Part shown: in pieces, positions 1 to 7,803 of the stretch | How positions within the stretch are numbered: the first letter of the stretch is position 1 | Layout: each line of letters begins with the position of its first letter | Assembly (NCBI GenBank): GCA_964433645.1 | Contig: CAYSSK010000083.1 | Coordinates: 1-17,639, forward strand | Length of the DNA stretch: 17,639 bases | From: Desulfofustis sp964433645 | GTDB taxonomy: Bacteria > Desulfobacterota > Desulfobulbia > Desulfobulbales > Desulfocapsaceae | Direction of reading: 5' to 3' | The notes under the pieces: model-generated | Told to the model about the DNA's origin: nothing | Database searches by the model: none | What the model saw: the letters and a program-made list of their open reading frames with translations, nothing else | Translations under genes and position numbers: made by a program

Positions 1-113
1 GTTTTCTTTATGACCTGAAAGATTCGCGCACGGTCAGCAACGATTCGATTGTCGGTGAGTTCGAGAACGCCTCGGCGATCCTCGTCTCGGCCGGTCTGAG
101 TTACACATTCTAG
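1..113 (+). CDS. C-terminal end of an outer-membrane beta-barrel protein (5' truncated by window edge)
   Basis: An open frame (codons start at base 3) enters from the left edge and ends at TAG 111-113, leaving 36 residues. It ends in alternating polar/hydrophobic residues and the last ten residues are SAGLSYTF-like, closing with Tyr-Thr-Phe. A terminal Phe preceded by an amphipathic strand is the recognition signal for the BAM complex in Gram-negative outer-membrane barrels. The strong terminator 34 bp downstream supports a real gene end on this strand. The family cannot be named from this fragment; an exopolysaccharide-associated or general OMP barrel is possible. Confidence 0.6.
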   Translation, partial: FLYDLKDSRTVSNDSIVGEFENASAILVSAGLSYTF

Positions 114-146
114 CAACCGGCCGACTCTCACCCCGGACGTGGAGTA

Positions 147-182
147 ACGCCCCGTCCCCGATCAGCGGGGCGGGGCGTTTTT
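147..182 (+). terminator. Rho-independent terminator of the barrel gene
   Basis: The left arm 147-160 pairs with the right arm 166-178 (13 bp, one bulged T at 155), with a 5-nt loop ATCAG and a T run at 178-182. The T run follows the stem only on the plus strand, so it serves the upstream plus-strand gene rather than the M50 gene that ends at 195 on the other strand. Confidence 0.87.
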
Positions 183-194
183 GGTGGCGGCCGT

Positions 195-824
195 TCAGGT
201 GAGCAGCAGGGTGTTGGTGAACCTGATAACCGGCAGGATAATAGCGGAGAGCACCCCGGTAAAGGCCAGCACCAGGATCAGGATAAAACCGTAGCGCTCC
301 ACCGAGGCAAAGCGGGCGGCCATCTCCCGAGGCAGCAGTCCGCTTATGATCCTGCTGCCATCCAGCGGCGGGATGGGCAGGAGGTTGAAAATACAGAGGA
401 CCAGATTGATCCAGACGCTGGTTGCCAGCATCAGCGAAAACGGCACGAGAACCGCCTCAATCAGGGGCAGGTTCGGCAGCAGGGAACCGCCGACCAACAC
501 CAGGCGCAACAGCAGCGCACTGATCAGCGCCAGCAGCAGGTTGGTCAGCGGGCCGGCCAGGGCGACCCAGAGCATGTCCCGGCGGGGGTTGCGGAAGTAG
601 GCCGCGTTGACCGGCACCGGTTTCGCCCAGCCGATCTTGATGAAGAAAAAGGCGATGGTGCCGAGCGGGTCGAGGTGTTTGAGCGGATTGAGCGACAGTC
701 TGCCGGCCTGCAACGCCGTTGGGTCGCCAAAGCGATAGGCGATATAGCCGTGGGCGTACTCGTGCAGGGTCAGGGCCAGCAGCAGCGGCGGCGCTTGAAG
801 GAGGAGTTGGTCGAAAATAGTCAT
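195..824 (-). CDS. Site-2-type intramembrane metalloprotease (peptidase M50 family)
   Basis: This is a 209-residue polytopic membrane protein of the short bacterial M50 (YwhC/Slr0643-like) group. The zinc-binding HExxH motif is HEYAH at residues 21-25, inside the first hydrophobic segment. The third ligand lies in the NLLPIPPLDG motif at 147-156, with Asp155. Such proteases cut substrates within or next to the membrane; no PDZ domain is present, and the substrate is unknown. ATG at 824 puts HExxH at the usual distance from the N-terminus. Upstream on the same strand, 249 bp away, is the DHH/CBS/CCA gene. The leader of this gene contains structured element copy A (839-938), so regulation through that element is possible. 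Family assignment is firm; physiological role is not. Confidence 0.93.
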   Translation of the reverse strand: MTIFDQLLLQAPPLLLALTLHEYAHGYIAYRFGDPTALQAGRLSLNPLKHLDPLGTIAFFFIKIGWAKPVPVNAAYFRNPRRDMLWVALAGPLTNLLLALISALLLRLVLVGGSLLPNLPLIEAVLVPFSLMLATSVWINLVLCIFNLLPIPPLDGSRIISGLLPREMAARFASVERYGFILILVLAFTGVLSAIILPVIRFTNTLLLT

Positions 825-838
825 GGTCCTGTCCGCCC

Positions 839-938
839 CCCTTTGGCCCTTATTCTGAGTCCCGTCGGGGCTTGGCGGTGGCGCCTCCGGGAGAATAAAC
901 CAGCCTGGGGGAATTGATTTTCATTTTCATAAAAAACG
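839..938. other. Structured intergenic element, copy A (paired with copy B at 8763-8836)
   Basis: Bases 883-938 align with 8787-8836: 43 of the 50 copy-B positions match, and A carries six extra bases. The segment folds: 839-843 and 845-847 pair with 907-911 and 903-905, 850-856 pairs with 892-898, and 861-864 pairs with 888-891. Where copy A has TTA/TAA in the middle stem, copy B has CGG/CCG, so pairing is kept with different bases. Reading on the minus strand, it forms the leader of the M50 gene and starts after a T6 run (931-936). No plus-strand gene follows. The strand in use is not settled. Confidence 0.5.
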
Positions 939-1073
939 GCCGGCAGAGACGGTGGTCGTCGATGATTTCCGGTCACGGGAGGTATGTATCGCAGCGCCTC
1001 CGTCTCTTACCCTATGGTAAACACTGGTCGGGCCGGCGCAAGGGCAGCTCCGTCCCGGCTTGATCAACCCGGT

Positions 1074-3752
1074 TTATCCTTTATCGCCATGCGGGAAGTG
1101 CTCGGCGAGAAAGGCGATCTCGTCGTCGCGGCTGCTGATCTTTCCATCGAGCCGGGCCAGCAGGAGCGCTTCGAGCATTTTTTTGAAAGGAGGTCCGGGC
1201 CGGTAGCCGAGTTGCTGGAGGTCGTCGCCGTTGAGCAGCGGTGTTTGGTGACGCAGCGACGTCACGTAAGCGGAGACGGCTTTTTTTACCTCGGTTTTCC
1301 GGGCGACCGCCATCAGGTAGAGCAGCCCTTCGATCTGCAATTTCCTGAAGGCGGTGTAAATGTCGCTGTTTTTCAAAACGGTGCGGGCGGATAACTGATT
1401 GCTGGCGTTGTCGGCCAGCTGCTTTTCGCCGAGCAGCATGGCCCGGGTACGCTGGGCCACCTGAAAACGATCGCAGAAACTGGCCAGAGAGCTCATCGGT
1501 GACCGGCTCATGATGGCCAGCAGGTAAATGATCCATGGTTCATACCGGTCGGCGAGATAGAGCAGCTTGAACCAGGCGATTGAGCGCTGGGTCTGGACCA
1601 GGCGATGGCGAAAGCGCCGGTCGATGGTCAGATGCGGTTTGAGATCCGGCCAGAGAAAGGGAAAGAGGCCGAGTTCGGCCAGTCGTTCGATGGCCGGCGA
1701 GGCATTCTCCTCATTGAGCAGCAATTTGAGTTCGGTAAAAAAGCGTGGATCGTCGGCTTTGCCGAACAGGTTCATTTTCACGGCATTGCGGATCAGCCGC
1801 TCGGTGTGCCGGGCGATGGTGAAGTCCATCCGTTTTTCAAAACGCACCGCGCGGAAGATCCGGGTCGGGTCGTCGACGAAGCTGAGGTTGTGCAACACCT
1901 TGATGGCCATCTGCTTCAGGTCGTTCTGGCTGTTGAAAAAATCGACGAGGCGGCCGAAATGGTCCGGGTTGAGCTGGATGGCCATCGCATTGATGGTGAA
2001 ATCCCGCCGATACAGGTCGAGTTTGATCGAGGACAGCTCGACGGTCGGCAGGGCGGCCGGGTATTTGTAATATTCCAGGCGGGCGGTGGCGATATCGATT
2101 TTCAGGCCCTGCGGCAGGATGATGGTGGCGGTACCGAACCGTTCGTGCTCACTGACGCGGCCGCCGAGGTGCTGGCCGAGCTTCCTGGCAAAGGCGATGC
2201 CGTCTCCCTCGACAACGATGTCGAGATCGATGTTTGCTTTGCGCAGCAGCAGGTCGCGGACGAAACCGCCGACGACGAAGGCGTTGAACAGGAACTGGTC
2301 GGCGATGGCGCCGACGGTTTGCAACAGCTCGACGATCGGACCACTGAGACAGCCGGCCATCAGGTGGGTCAGGTTTCGGCTTCGCTCAAGTGACGGATGT
2401 TCCGCTTCGTGGAGCAGGTTTTTCGGCAGATTGGCCGGGTCGTTGACGAGGCGGTTGAGCAGGTCGGTCCTGGTAATGATGCCCTTGATGTCCCGGTCGT
2501 GGACGATCGGAATGAGTCGCTGCCGATGTTCGATGATGATTTCCTGGATGTCCGCCAGCGTCGCATTGAGCGACAATACTTCGATATCACTGGCCATGTA
2601 ATCCTGAACCGGCTGGCTGCCCAGCTCGTGGCTGACCGCCCGTTCGACCATCTGCCGGGAGATGATACCGCAGATAAACGGACCGCTGTCTTCCTGCGAT
2701 GCCGGTCGGCGGGGAACGACCGGCATCGCGTTGACATTGTAGCGGGTCATCAGCGCCTGTGCCTCGCGGAGGGTGGCGTCGTCGTCGATGGTAATGGCCG
2801 GCGAGGTCATCATCTCCCGGGCGATGGCCTGTGGCCGGACGTGGCGCTGCAGGCTGCGGATTAATTGATCGTAAGCCTCGATCGGCCCGATATCCGTCAG
2901 CGTGGCCGAAGACGCCGAGGCGTGGCCGCCGCCGCCGAAATCGCGGGCGATCGCCCCGACGTTGACGTCGGGGATGCGGCTCCGACCGATCAGGTAGGTT
3001 CGGCCGGCCATCGCGACGATGGCAAAGAGTACGTCGAGGTTTTCCATATTCACCAGCCGCTGCACGATCAGCGAGAAATCATCGACGTAGACGGGCAGCG
3101 ACAGCGTCGCAATGACAATCTCCAGGTCCTGGATGGCCACCCGCTTGGCGTTGTTCATCAGGTCGTTGAGATAGCCGACCTGATGCGAGGTCAGGTCGTG
3201 GCTGATGAATTGGGTCACGACGTCGAGTTTGGCGCCGCATTCCAGCAGCCAGGCGCCGGCCCTCAAATCGTCGGGGGTGGTGGTCGGGTACGTCAGAGAG
3301 CCGGTATCCTCGTAGATGCCGAGCGTGAAAATGGTGGCCTCTTCGCTGCTGATCTCGATGCCTCTCTGCTGCAGAATTTCGGCAAGCAGGGTCATGGTCG
3401 AGCCGACATCGCGGATTACCTCGGAGGTCCCGGCCAGATCGGCGTCGGCTTTCGGGTGGTGGTCGAAGATGGCCAGTTCCAGGTCGGTATTTTGCAGGCA
3501 GGCGGCAAGCGGCCCGAGGCGTTGGGAGGATCGGGTATCGACGACCACCAGCGACGTAATTTTGGCCGGGTCGATCTGTTTTGCCTTGAGGAACTGGTAA
3601 CGATAAAGCAGGGTCTGGGCGATGAAGTCACGCACCGCTTTTTCCTGGGAACCGGGGAAGACGAGCACGCCGTCCGGATAGAGCTTCTGGGCGGCGATCA
3701 TCGAGGCCATGCCGTCGAAATCGGTATTGGTATGGGTGGTGATAACGCGCAT
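1074..3752 (-). CDS. DHH phosphoesterase - CBS pair - CCA/polyA nucleotidyltransferase fusion protein
   Basis: A large multidomain protein of about 892 residues. In order from the chosen start: a DHH domain (DFDG near 12, DTRSS near 72, DHHPKAD near 98), a DHHA1 domain (GGGGHASA near 274), two CBS domains (about 313-440), and a class II tRNA nucleotidyltransferase/polyA polymerase head (VGGFVRD near 495, catalytic DLDIV near 511, RRDFTINAMA near 583) followed by the RNA-binding region. This architecture is known from Desulfobacterota and Aquificae, where the C-terminal half adds A or CCA to tRNA 3' ends. The DHH part resembles nano-RNase/pAp phosphatases, and the CBS pair probably senses adenine nucleotides. 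I chose ATG 3752 because the DHH fold begins directly there; ATG 3785 would add 11 residues. It is downstream of xerD with its own likely promoter at 3871-3899. Confidence 0.92.
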   Translation of the reverse strand: MRVITTHTNTDFDGMASMIAAQKLYPDGVLVFPGSQEKAVRDFIAQTLLYRYQFLKAKQIDPAKITSLVVVDTRSSQRLGPLAACLQNTDLELAIFDHHPKADADLAGTSEVIRDVGSTMTLLAEILQQRGIEISSEEATIFTLGIYEDTGSLTYPTTTPDDLRAGAWLLECGAKLDVVTQFISHDLTSHQVGYLNDLMNNAKRVAIQDLEIVIATLSLPVYVDDFSLIVQRLVNMENLDVLFAIVAMAGRTYLIGRSRIPDVNVGAIARDFGGGGHASASSATLTDIGPIEAYDQLIRSLQRHVRPQAIAREMMTSPAITIDDDATLREAQALMTRYNVNAMPVVPRRPASQEDSGPFICGIISRQMVERAVSHELGSQPVQDYMASDIEVLSLNATLADIQEIIIEHRQRLIPIVHDRDIKGIITRTDLLNRLVNDPANLPKNLLHEAEHPSLERSRNLTHLMAGCLSGPIVELLQTVGAIADQFLFNAFVVGGFVRDLLLRKANIDLDIVVEGDGIAFARKLGQHLGGRVSEHERFGTATIILPQGLKIDIATARLEYYKYPAALPTVELSSIKLDLYRRDFTINAMAIQLNPDHFGRLVDFFNSQNDLKQMAIKVLHNLSFVDDPTRIFRAVRFEKRMDFTIARHTERLIRNAVKMNLFGKADDPRFFTELKLLLNEENASPAIERLAELGLFPFLWPDLKPHLTIDRRFRHRLVQTQRSIAWFKLLYLADRYEPWIIYLLAIMSRSPMSSLASFCDRFQVAQRTRAMLLGEKQLADNASNQLSARTVLKNSDIYTAFRKLQIEGLLYLMAVARKTEVKKAVSAYVTSLRHQTPLLNGDDLQQLGYRPGPPFKKMLEALLLARLDGKISSRDDEIAFLAEHFPHGDKG

Positions 3753-3870
3753 TGACGCTGGTCCCGGCAGACGATGGCCGATCATGCTGGATGCGGCAGG
3801 CCTTCTCCGAGCGGTTGCCGGTCTGCCGCGTGTTCAGCTGATCTGGTAACGGGTACTGAAATGAATCGAT

Positions 3871-3899
3871 ACTATAGCGACTGGTGACGCCGAAAGCAA
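3871..3899 (-). promoter_or_regulatory. Candidate sigma70 promoter for the DHH/CBS/CCA gene
   Basis: On the minus strand there is TTGCTT (3894-3899), a 17-bp spacer, and TATAGT (3871-3876). The -10 matches the consensus at five of six positions and the -35 at three of six. The expected transcript start near 3864 leaves a leader of about 110 nt before ATG 3752. Confidence 0.45.
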
Positions 3900-3910
3900 A
3901 CTCCGTCTCG

Positions 3911-4825
3911 TCAGCCGCGCGGATGAAAGGAGCGATGGATCGATTTCAGCCGGTTCTGGTCGATCTGGGTGTAGATCTGGGTGGTCGCTATATCGGCATG
4001 GCCGAGCATCATCTGCACGGCTCGCAGGTCGGCGCCGTTGGCCAGCAGATGGGTAGCGAACGAATGGCGCAACATGTGCGGGGAAATGGTTTTGCGAATA
4101 CCGGCCGACCGCGCGATCTCGCCGATGATCTGCCAGAACCGCATCCGGCTCATCGGCCGGGCGCGACCGGTGACGAACAGGGCGGAACTGCGGCGTCCTT
4201 TCAGGATCAGGGGCCGGACGCTATCAAGATAGGACTCCAGGGCTTCGGCGGTGCGCCTGCCGAACGGCACCAGCCGCTCCTTGTTGCCTTTGCCGAGGAC
4301 CCGCAGAAAGCCGCCGTTCATGGCGCAGCTGTTCAACTCCAGGCCGACCAACTCCGAGACGCGCAGGCCGGTGGCATAGAGCAGCAGCAGCATCGTGTGA
4401 TTGCGCAGGGGCAGCGGGGTTGCCAGCGCCGGCGGCGCGAGCAGTCTGTTGACATCGGTCAGGGAAAGGGCCTTGGGCAGCGAGCTGCCGCTTTTCGGCA
4501 GGTCGACGGTGGCAAACGGGTTGTAGGTCACCTGGTGGTGAGCGGCACAATAGCCGAAAAAACCGTTCAGGGCCGAAACCCTTCGGGCATTGCTGCGGTT
4601 GGTGATGGCACGGCCGCGGCAGGCCTGCAGGAAGGCATGGATGTCATCGAGCGCGATGCCCTCGAGCCGGCGGTGGCCACGCTGCTCGACAAAGGCAAGA
4701 AAACTTTTGATATCGCTGTGATACGCGGCAAGAGTGTTGTCGGCAAGCCGTCGTTCGGCGGCGAGGTGTCGCAGGAAGCGTTCCAGCAGGGGGGCGGAGT
4801 GTTCTGAGAGGGTCGGCTGTTTCAT
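3911..4825 (-). CDS. xerD: Site-specific tyrosine recombinase XerD (XerC/D family)
   Basis: This is a 304-residue integrase of standard Xer length. The N-terminal SAM-like core-binding domain covers about 8-100 and the catalytic domain about 115-295. The tyrosine-recombinase set is complete: Arg155 (TGLRVSEL), Lys179 (GKGNK), His250 and Arg253 (HMLRHSF), His276 (GHAD) and nucleophile Tyr285 (TQIYTQ). Xer recombinases resolve chromosome dimers at dif together with FtsK. Length and motifs fit XerD better than a phage integrase, and no att site or phage gene is nearby, but XerC cannot be excluded. It sits 76 bp downstream of rpsU on the same strand and is probably co-transcribed. No strong ribosome-binding site precedes ATG 4825. 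Confidence 0.92.
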   Translation of the reverse strand: MKQPTLSEHSAPLLERFLRHLAAERRLADNTLAAYHSDIKSFLAFVEQRGHRRLEGIALDDIHAFLQACRGRAITNRSNARRVSALNGFFGYCAAHHQVTYNPFATVDLPKSGSSLPKALSLTDVNRLLAPPALATPLPLRNHTMLLLLYATGLRVSELVGLELNSCAMNGGFLRVLGKGNKERLVPFGRRTAEALESYLDSVRPLILKGRRSSALFVTGRARPMSRMRFWQIIGEIARSAGIRKTISPHMLRHSFATHLLANGADLRAVQMMLGHADIATTQIYTQIDQNRLKSIHRSFHPRG

Positions 4826-4857
4826 GATTGGTGTGAACCGATGAAGACCAACCGAGA

Positions 4858-4884
4858 CGGCCCCGGGTGAGCTGCGCGGGGCCG
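4858..4884. other. GC-rich hairpin between rpsU and xerD
   Basis: Bases 4858-4865 pair with 4877-4884 (8 bp, 11-nt loop). No T run follows on either strand, so it is not a standard terminator. It may act as a processing or stability element between rpsU and xerD. Confidence 0.35.
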
Positions 4885-4901
4885 GTGACAGCGAAAACGG
4901 C

Positions 4902-5096
4902 TTACAATGATTTTCTCATACGATTGAACTTTCTCAGTTTACGGCGTGCTTCCGCCTGCTTGCGCCGCTTTTTGACACTCGGCTTCTCGTAGTACTCGCG
5001 GCGCTTCAGCTCGCGTTTGATGCCGTCAATCTGAAGCTTTTTTTTCAACTGCCTGATGGCAAACTCGAGGTCACCTCGAACATCGACTTCTATCAT
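4902..5096 (-). CDS. rpsU: 30S ribosomal protein S21
   Basis: This is a 64-residue, strongly basic protein with the S21 core: an N-terminal strand starting MIEVDV, the amphipathic helix FAIRQLKKK, then RREYYEKPSVKKRRK and a Lys/Arg-rich tail. S21 joins the small subunit near the 3' end of 16S rRNA and assists initiation. ATG 5096 is chosen over an in-frame ATG at 5135 because GGAG lies 8 nt upstream and homologs begin at this point; the extra 13 residues do not resemble S21. It is driven by the promoter at 5219-5247 through a leader with competing hairpins. Here xerD follows rpsU, whereas in many proteobacteria dnaG or a YqeY gene does. Confidence 0.96.
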   Translation of the reverse strand: MIEVDVRGDLEFAIRQLKKKLQIDGIKRELKRREYYEKPSVKKRRKQAEARRKLRKFNRMRKSL

Positions 5097-5165
5097 GTGT
5101 ATCTCCGTTGGCGTTTGCTGGACGATGACGATCATGCACCGGTTGGCCGCCGTCTCTCCCCGCGT

Positions 5166-5195
5166 CTGATCCGGAAAAAGCCCGGTCAGCGGGCT
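5166..5195 (-). promoter_or_regulatory. Attenuator-like leader hairpins upstream of rpsU
   Basis: On the minus strand, AGCCCG (5195-5190) pairs with CGGGCT (5184-5179) around a 5-nt loop and runs into five Ts (5179-5175), which is a compact intrinsic terminator. A second stem, CTGACCGG (5189-5182) with CCGGATCAG (5174-5166, one bulge), shares bases with it, so the two cannot form together. Both lie between the rpsU promoter and its ATG. The terminator could also serve read-through from the FAD oxidase gene. Confidence 0.5.
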
Positions 5196-5218
5196 CGTTT
5201 TATCAGCGACAATCTCTC

Positions 5219-5247
5219 TATATAAAACGATGTGGTGCCTCTGTCAA
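5219..5247 (-). promoter_or_regulatory. Strong sigma70 promoter for rpsU
   Basis: On the minus strand there is a perfect TTGACA -35 (5242-5247), a 17-bp spacer, and TATATA as -10 (5219-5224). Transcription would start near 5212, giving a leader of about 115 nt to the rpsU ATG at 5096. This is the best consensus promoter seen in the window and fits a highly expressed ribosomal-protein gene. Confidence 0.72.
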
Positions 5248-5282
5248 ACTGTTTTTGCGGGCGCTCTGCTATACCGGCCGGA

Positions 5283-6683
5283 TCAAGTTCCCGGCGGTTT
5301 AAAAATTTTTCCCGGATTGAGAATGTTCTTCGGGTCGAACAGCCCCTTGATCCGCTGCATCAAAGCGATGGTCGCATCATTGAATTCATACGACAGATAC
5401 GGTGCCTTGGAAAAACCGATGCCGTGCTCGCCGGACAGGGTGCCGCCCAGCGCGACGGCCTGTCGGAACAGCGCCGTCTTGGCCTGTTTGCCGCGTTCAA
5501 CCTGGTCGGGGTCGGCGCGGTCGAGCATGATGTTGACGTGAATATTGCCGTCGCCGGCATGGCCGAAGGTGAGCATGATCAGACCCAGATCCCGGGACAG
5601 CTGTTCGATAAAGGCGACCAGTTCGGGGATTCGGGAACGGGGGACGGCGACGTCCTCGCTGATCTTGTTGGGGCGCAGTTTCAGAACAGACGGTGAAATG
5701 GCCCGGCGGGCCTGCCAGATTTCCTCGATCTCTTTGTCGTTGCCGGCCTGGCGCAGCGTAAACTCGTTCTGCCCGGCGAGCAGTTCGCGCAGGCGCCGGG
5801 TCTGTTCGGCAACCACCGGTTGCTCTCCGTCGATTTCGACGATCATCAGGGCCTCGGTGTCGGCCGGCGGCGGATTGCTGAGAAAGTCGGCGACCACGCC
5901 GATGGTCGTCCGATCCAGGTATTCCAGCGTGCACGGTTTGATATGGGCGTTGAGGATCTCTGAAACCAGTTCGGTGGTCCGTTTCAGCGATGTCGAGGTG
6001 AGCAGGAAGGTTTCCTTGAACGGCGGCAGCGGCAACAGGCGCAGAACGAGTTTGGTAATGATCCCCAGGGTACCCTCGGAGCCGATGAACAGTCTGGTCA
6101 GATCATAACCGGTGACGCTCTTTTCGGTGCGGGCGCCGGTGGTGATGAGGTCGCCGTTGGGCAAGACCACCTCGAGACCGATGATATAGTCCTTGGTAAC
6201 CCCGTATTTGACTGCGGACGGTCCGCCGGCGCACTCGGCGGCGTTGCCGCCGATGGTACAATATTTCAGGCTGGCCGGGTCGGGTGGATAGAACAGACCC
6301 TGTTGCCGGACACGATGCTGCAGGTCACCGGTGACGACCCCGGGCTCGACAATGGCGATCTGGTTGGCCCCGTCCACCTCGAGGATCTTGTTCATCCGGG
6401 CCATGGCCATGACCAAGCCGCCGCGCAGAGCGACTGCGCCGCCGGTCATCCCGGAACCGGCCCCCCGCGGTACCACGGGAAAACCATAGCGGGAGGCCAA
6501 CTGCATGATCTTGCCGACCTGTTCGGCGGTTTCCGGGAAGACCACCGCCTCCGGCAGGTGCGGGGCGGCGGTGCCGTCGTAGCTGTAGCAGTGCAGGTCC
6601 TCCGGCCGGGTGGTAAGCTGGTCTGCTCCGACCATCGTGGAAATCTCGGCAAGGACCGGGGAAGGTATTGCGGACATGGTCAT
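5283..6683 (-). CDS. FAD-linked oxidase, GlcD/D-lactate dehydrogenase type
   Basis: This 466-residue flavoprotein belongs to the VAO/PCMH family. The FAD-binding segment PRGAGSGMTGGA is at 72-83, with further FAD contacts around 140-205 (TIGGNAAECAGG, GSEGTLGIIT). The C-terminal cap domain carries GHAGDGNIHVN (374-384), SGEHGIG (417-423) and NPGKIF near the end. Members oxidise D-2-hydroxy acids such as glycolate or D-lactate and pass electrons to a partner Fe-S protein or quinone. The usual GlcE/GlcF-type Fe-S partner is not in the window, so the electron acceptor and substrate remain open. ATG 6683 and ATG 6677 are both possible starts; neither has a strong Shine-Dalgarno sequence. It lies upstream of rpsU but is probably a separate unit. 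Confidence 0.92.
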   Translation of the reverse strand: MTMSAIPSPVLAEISTMVGADQLTTRPEDLHCYSYDGTAAPHLPEAVVFPETAEQVGKIMQLASRYGFPVVPRGAGSGMTGGAVALRGGLVMAMARMNKILEVDGANQIAIVEPGVVTGDLQHRVRQQGLFYPPDPASLKYCTIGGNAAECAGGPSAVKYGVTKDYIIGLEVVLPNGDLITTGARTEKSVTGYDLTRLFIGSEGTLGIITKLVLRLLPLPPFKETFLLTSTSLKRTTELVSEILNAHIKPCTLEYLDRTTIGVVADFLSNPPPADTEALMIVEIDGEQPVVAEQTRRLRELLAGQNEFTLRQAGNDKEIEEIWQARRAISPSVLKLRPNKISEDVAVPRSRIPELVAFIEQLSRDLGLIMLTFGHAGDGNIHVNIMLDRADPDQVERGKQAKTALFRQAVALGGTLSGEHGIGFSKAPYLSYEFNDATIALMQRIKGLFDPKNILNPGKIFKPPGT

Positions 6684-6737
6684 TTCGTTTTAGGGTGACA
6701 GCTGGGTTTGCTGATTCACGGTTATGGCTGCTGTTGT

Positions 6738-6766
6738 CTGGCGGCTAACCATACTCCAGATATGAT
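6738..6766 (+). promoter_or_regulatory. Possible ddl promoter
   Basis: TATGAT (6761-6766) matches five of six -10 positions and is 17 bp downstream of CTGGCG (6738-6743), a poor -35. It lies in the 152-bp divergent region between the FAD oxidase and ddl and would give a leader of about 60 nt. Confidence 0.3.
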
Positions 6767-6835
6767 CGTGTTGCCAGCGCAAACAGGGCGCGGGCGGCGG
6801 GATCGTCCGAGAAACTGCTGAACAGAGGTGACGTC

Positions 6836-7798
6836 GTGGCCGATCAGGAAAAACTATGTATTGCGCTCCTCGCCGGAGGCCGGTCGGGCGAGCGCGAGGT
6901 GTCTCTGAGTGGGGCTCAGGTGTTCGAGGAGGCGCTCGATGCGAGCAAGTTTTCGATCAGGCGTTTCGATCCGGCCACCGATCTCGAGCGGCTGGCCCGG
7001 GAGCGTGCCGAGATCGATTTCGCTTTTATCCTGTTGCACGGTCAATACGGTGAGGACGGATCGGTCCAGGGCATGCTGGACCTGCTTGGTATCCCGTACC
7101 AGGGGGCCGGTATTCTCGGCAGCGCCCTGGCCATGGACAAGAATCTGGCCAAGGTGCTCTATCGGCAGGCCGGTTTGCCGGTTGCTCCGTGGGTCGTCGT
7201 TGATGGCCAGGATCAGAGTCGCTGCGACGAGATTATAGCCGAACTCGGGTTACCCCTGGTCGTCAAGCCGGTACGGGACGGCTCGAGCCTCGGCCTGACT
7301 ATCGCCAGGAGCCGAGAGCAGGTGCTCGCCGGGGTCGATCGAGCCCTGCGAAACGATGACCGAGTCATGCTCGAGCGCTACATTGCCGGCCGGGAGATAA
7401 CCGTCTCGGTTCTCGGCAATCGTGATCCGGTGGCACTGCCGGTGATCGAGATCATTCCCGGTGCCGACTATGAGTATTTCGATTATAACGCCAAATATCT
7501 GCCGGGCGCCTCGCGGGAGATCTGTCCCGCCGAACTCGACGGTGAGTTGACCCGCACGGCCCAGCATTACGGAGTGCGCGCCCACATCGTCCTGCAGCTT
7601 GCCGGTTATTCGCGCAGTGATATGATCATCGGTGCCGACAATACCATCTATCTGCTGGAGACCAACACCATTCCCGGCATGACCCGGACCAGCCTGTTTC
7701 CCCAGGCAGCCGGGGCGTATGGCCTGGATTACGGCGCGCTGCTCGAGCGCTTGATCGAACTGGGACTTGAAACCCACCGCACGGAGTCGGCGGGGTGA
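6836..7798 (+). CDS. ddl: D-alanine--D-alanine ligase
   Basis: This 320-residue ATP-grasp enzyme joins two D-Ala in the cytoplasm for peptidoglycan precursor synthesis. Visible motifs are AGGRSGEREVSLSG at 13-26 (Glu20 contacts the substrate), LHGQYGEDG near 67-75, KPVRDGSSLGL at 145-155 (ATP grasp), GREITVSVL near 186, and the metal/D-Ala signature ETNTIPGMT at 275-283. Length is normal for Ddl. Translation starts at GTG 6836 with GAGGTG just upstream; this start places the glycine-rich loop correctly. Outside the dcw cluster, it stands alone. Its stop is only 5 bp from the fdhD stop on the opposite strand, leaving no room for separate intrinsic terminators. Confidence 0.96.
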   Translation: MADQEKLCIALLAGGRSGEREVSLSGAQVFEEALDASKFSIRRFDPATDLERLARERAEIDFAFILLHGQYGEDGSVQGMLDLLGIPYQGAGILGSALAMDKNLAKVLYRQAGLPVAPWVVVDGQDQSRCDEIIAELGLPLVVKPVRDGSSLGLTIARSREQVLAGVDRALRNDDRVMLERYIAGREITVSVLGNRDPVALPVIEIIPGADYEYFDYNAKYLPGASREICPAELDGELTRTAQHYGVRAHIVLQLAGYSRSDMIIGADNTIYLLETNTIPGMTRTSLFPQAAGAYGLDYGALLERLIELGLETHRTESAG

Positions 7799-7803
7799 TC
7801 GTT

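Noticed and set aside
911..930. Fur-box-like TGATTTTCATTTTCAT near copy A
   Set aside because: It is a direct repeat of ATTTTC rather than the inverted 7-1-7 arrangement of deltaproteobacterial Fur sites, and copy B has only one half.
931..1007. Possible minus-strand terminator of the DHH/CBS/CCA gene: AGAGACGG (945-952) with CCGTCTCT (1000-1007), then a T6 run
   Set aside because: The loop is 47 nt and the T run starts 8 nt after the stem. The same T6 tract is part of the element shared with copy B, so a terminator call is not well supported.
1605..3755. Long plus-strand open frames opposite the DHH/CBS/CCA gene
   Set aside because: They have no recognisable domains and arise from the GC-rich codon pattern of the real minus-strand gene.
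3884..4807. A 307-codon plus-strand frame opposite xerD
   Set aside because: Low-complexity Gln/Gly/Ala-rich translation with no family features; the opposite strand encodes a complete tyrosine recombinase.
3911..4825. xerD as an integrase of a mobile element
   Set aside because: No att repeats, tRNA, phage or transposon genes nearby, and it lies in a run with rpsU.
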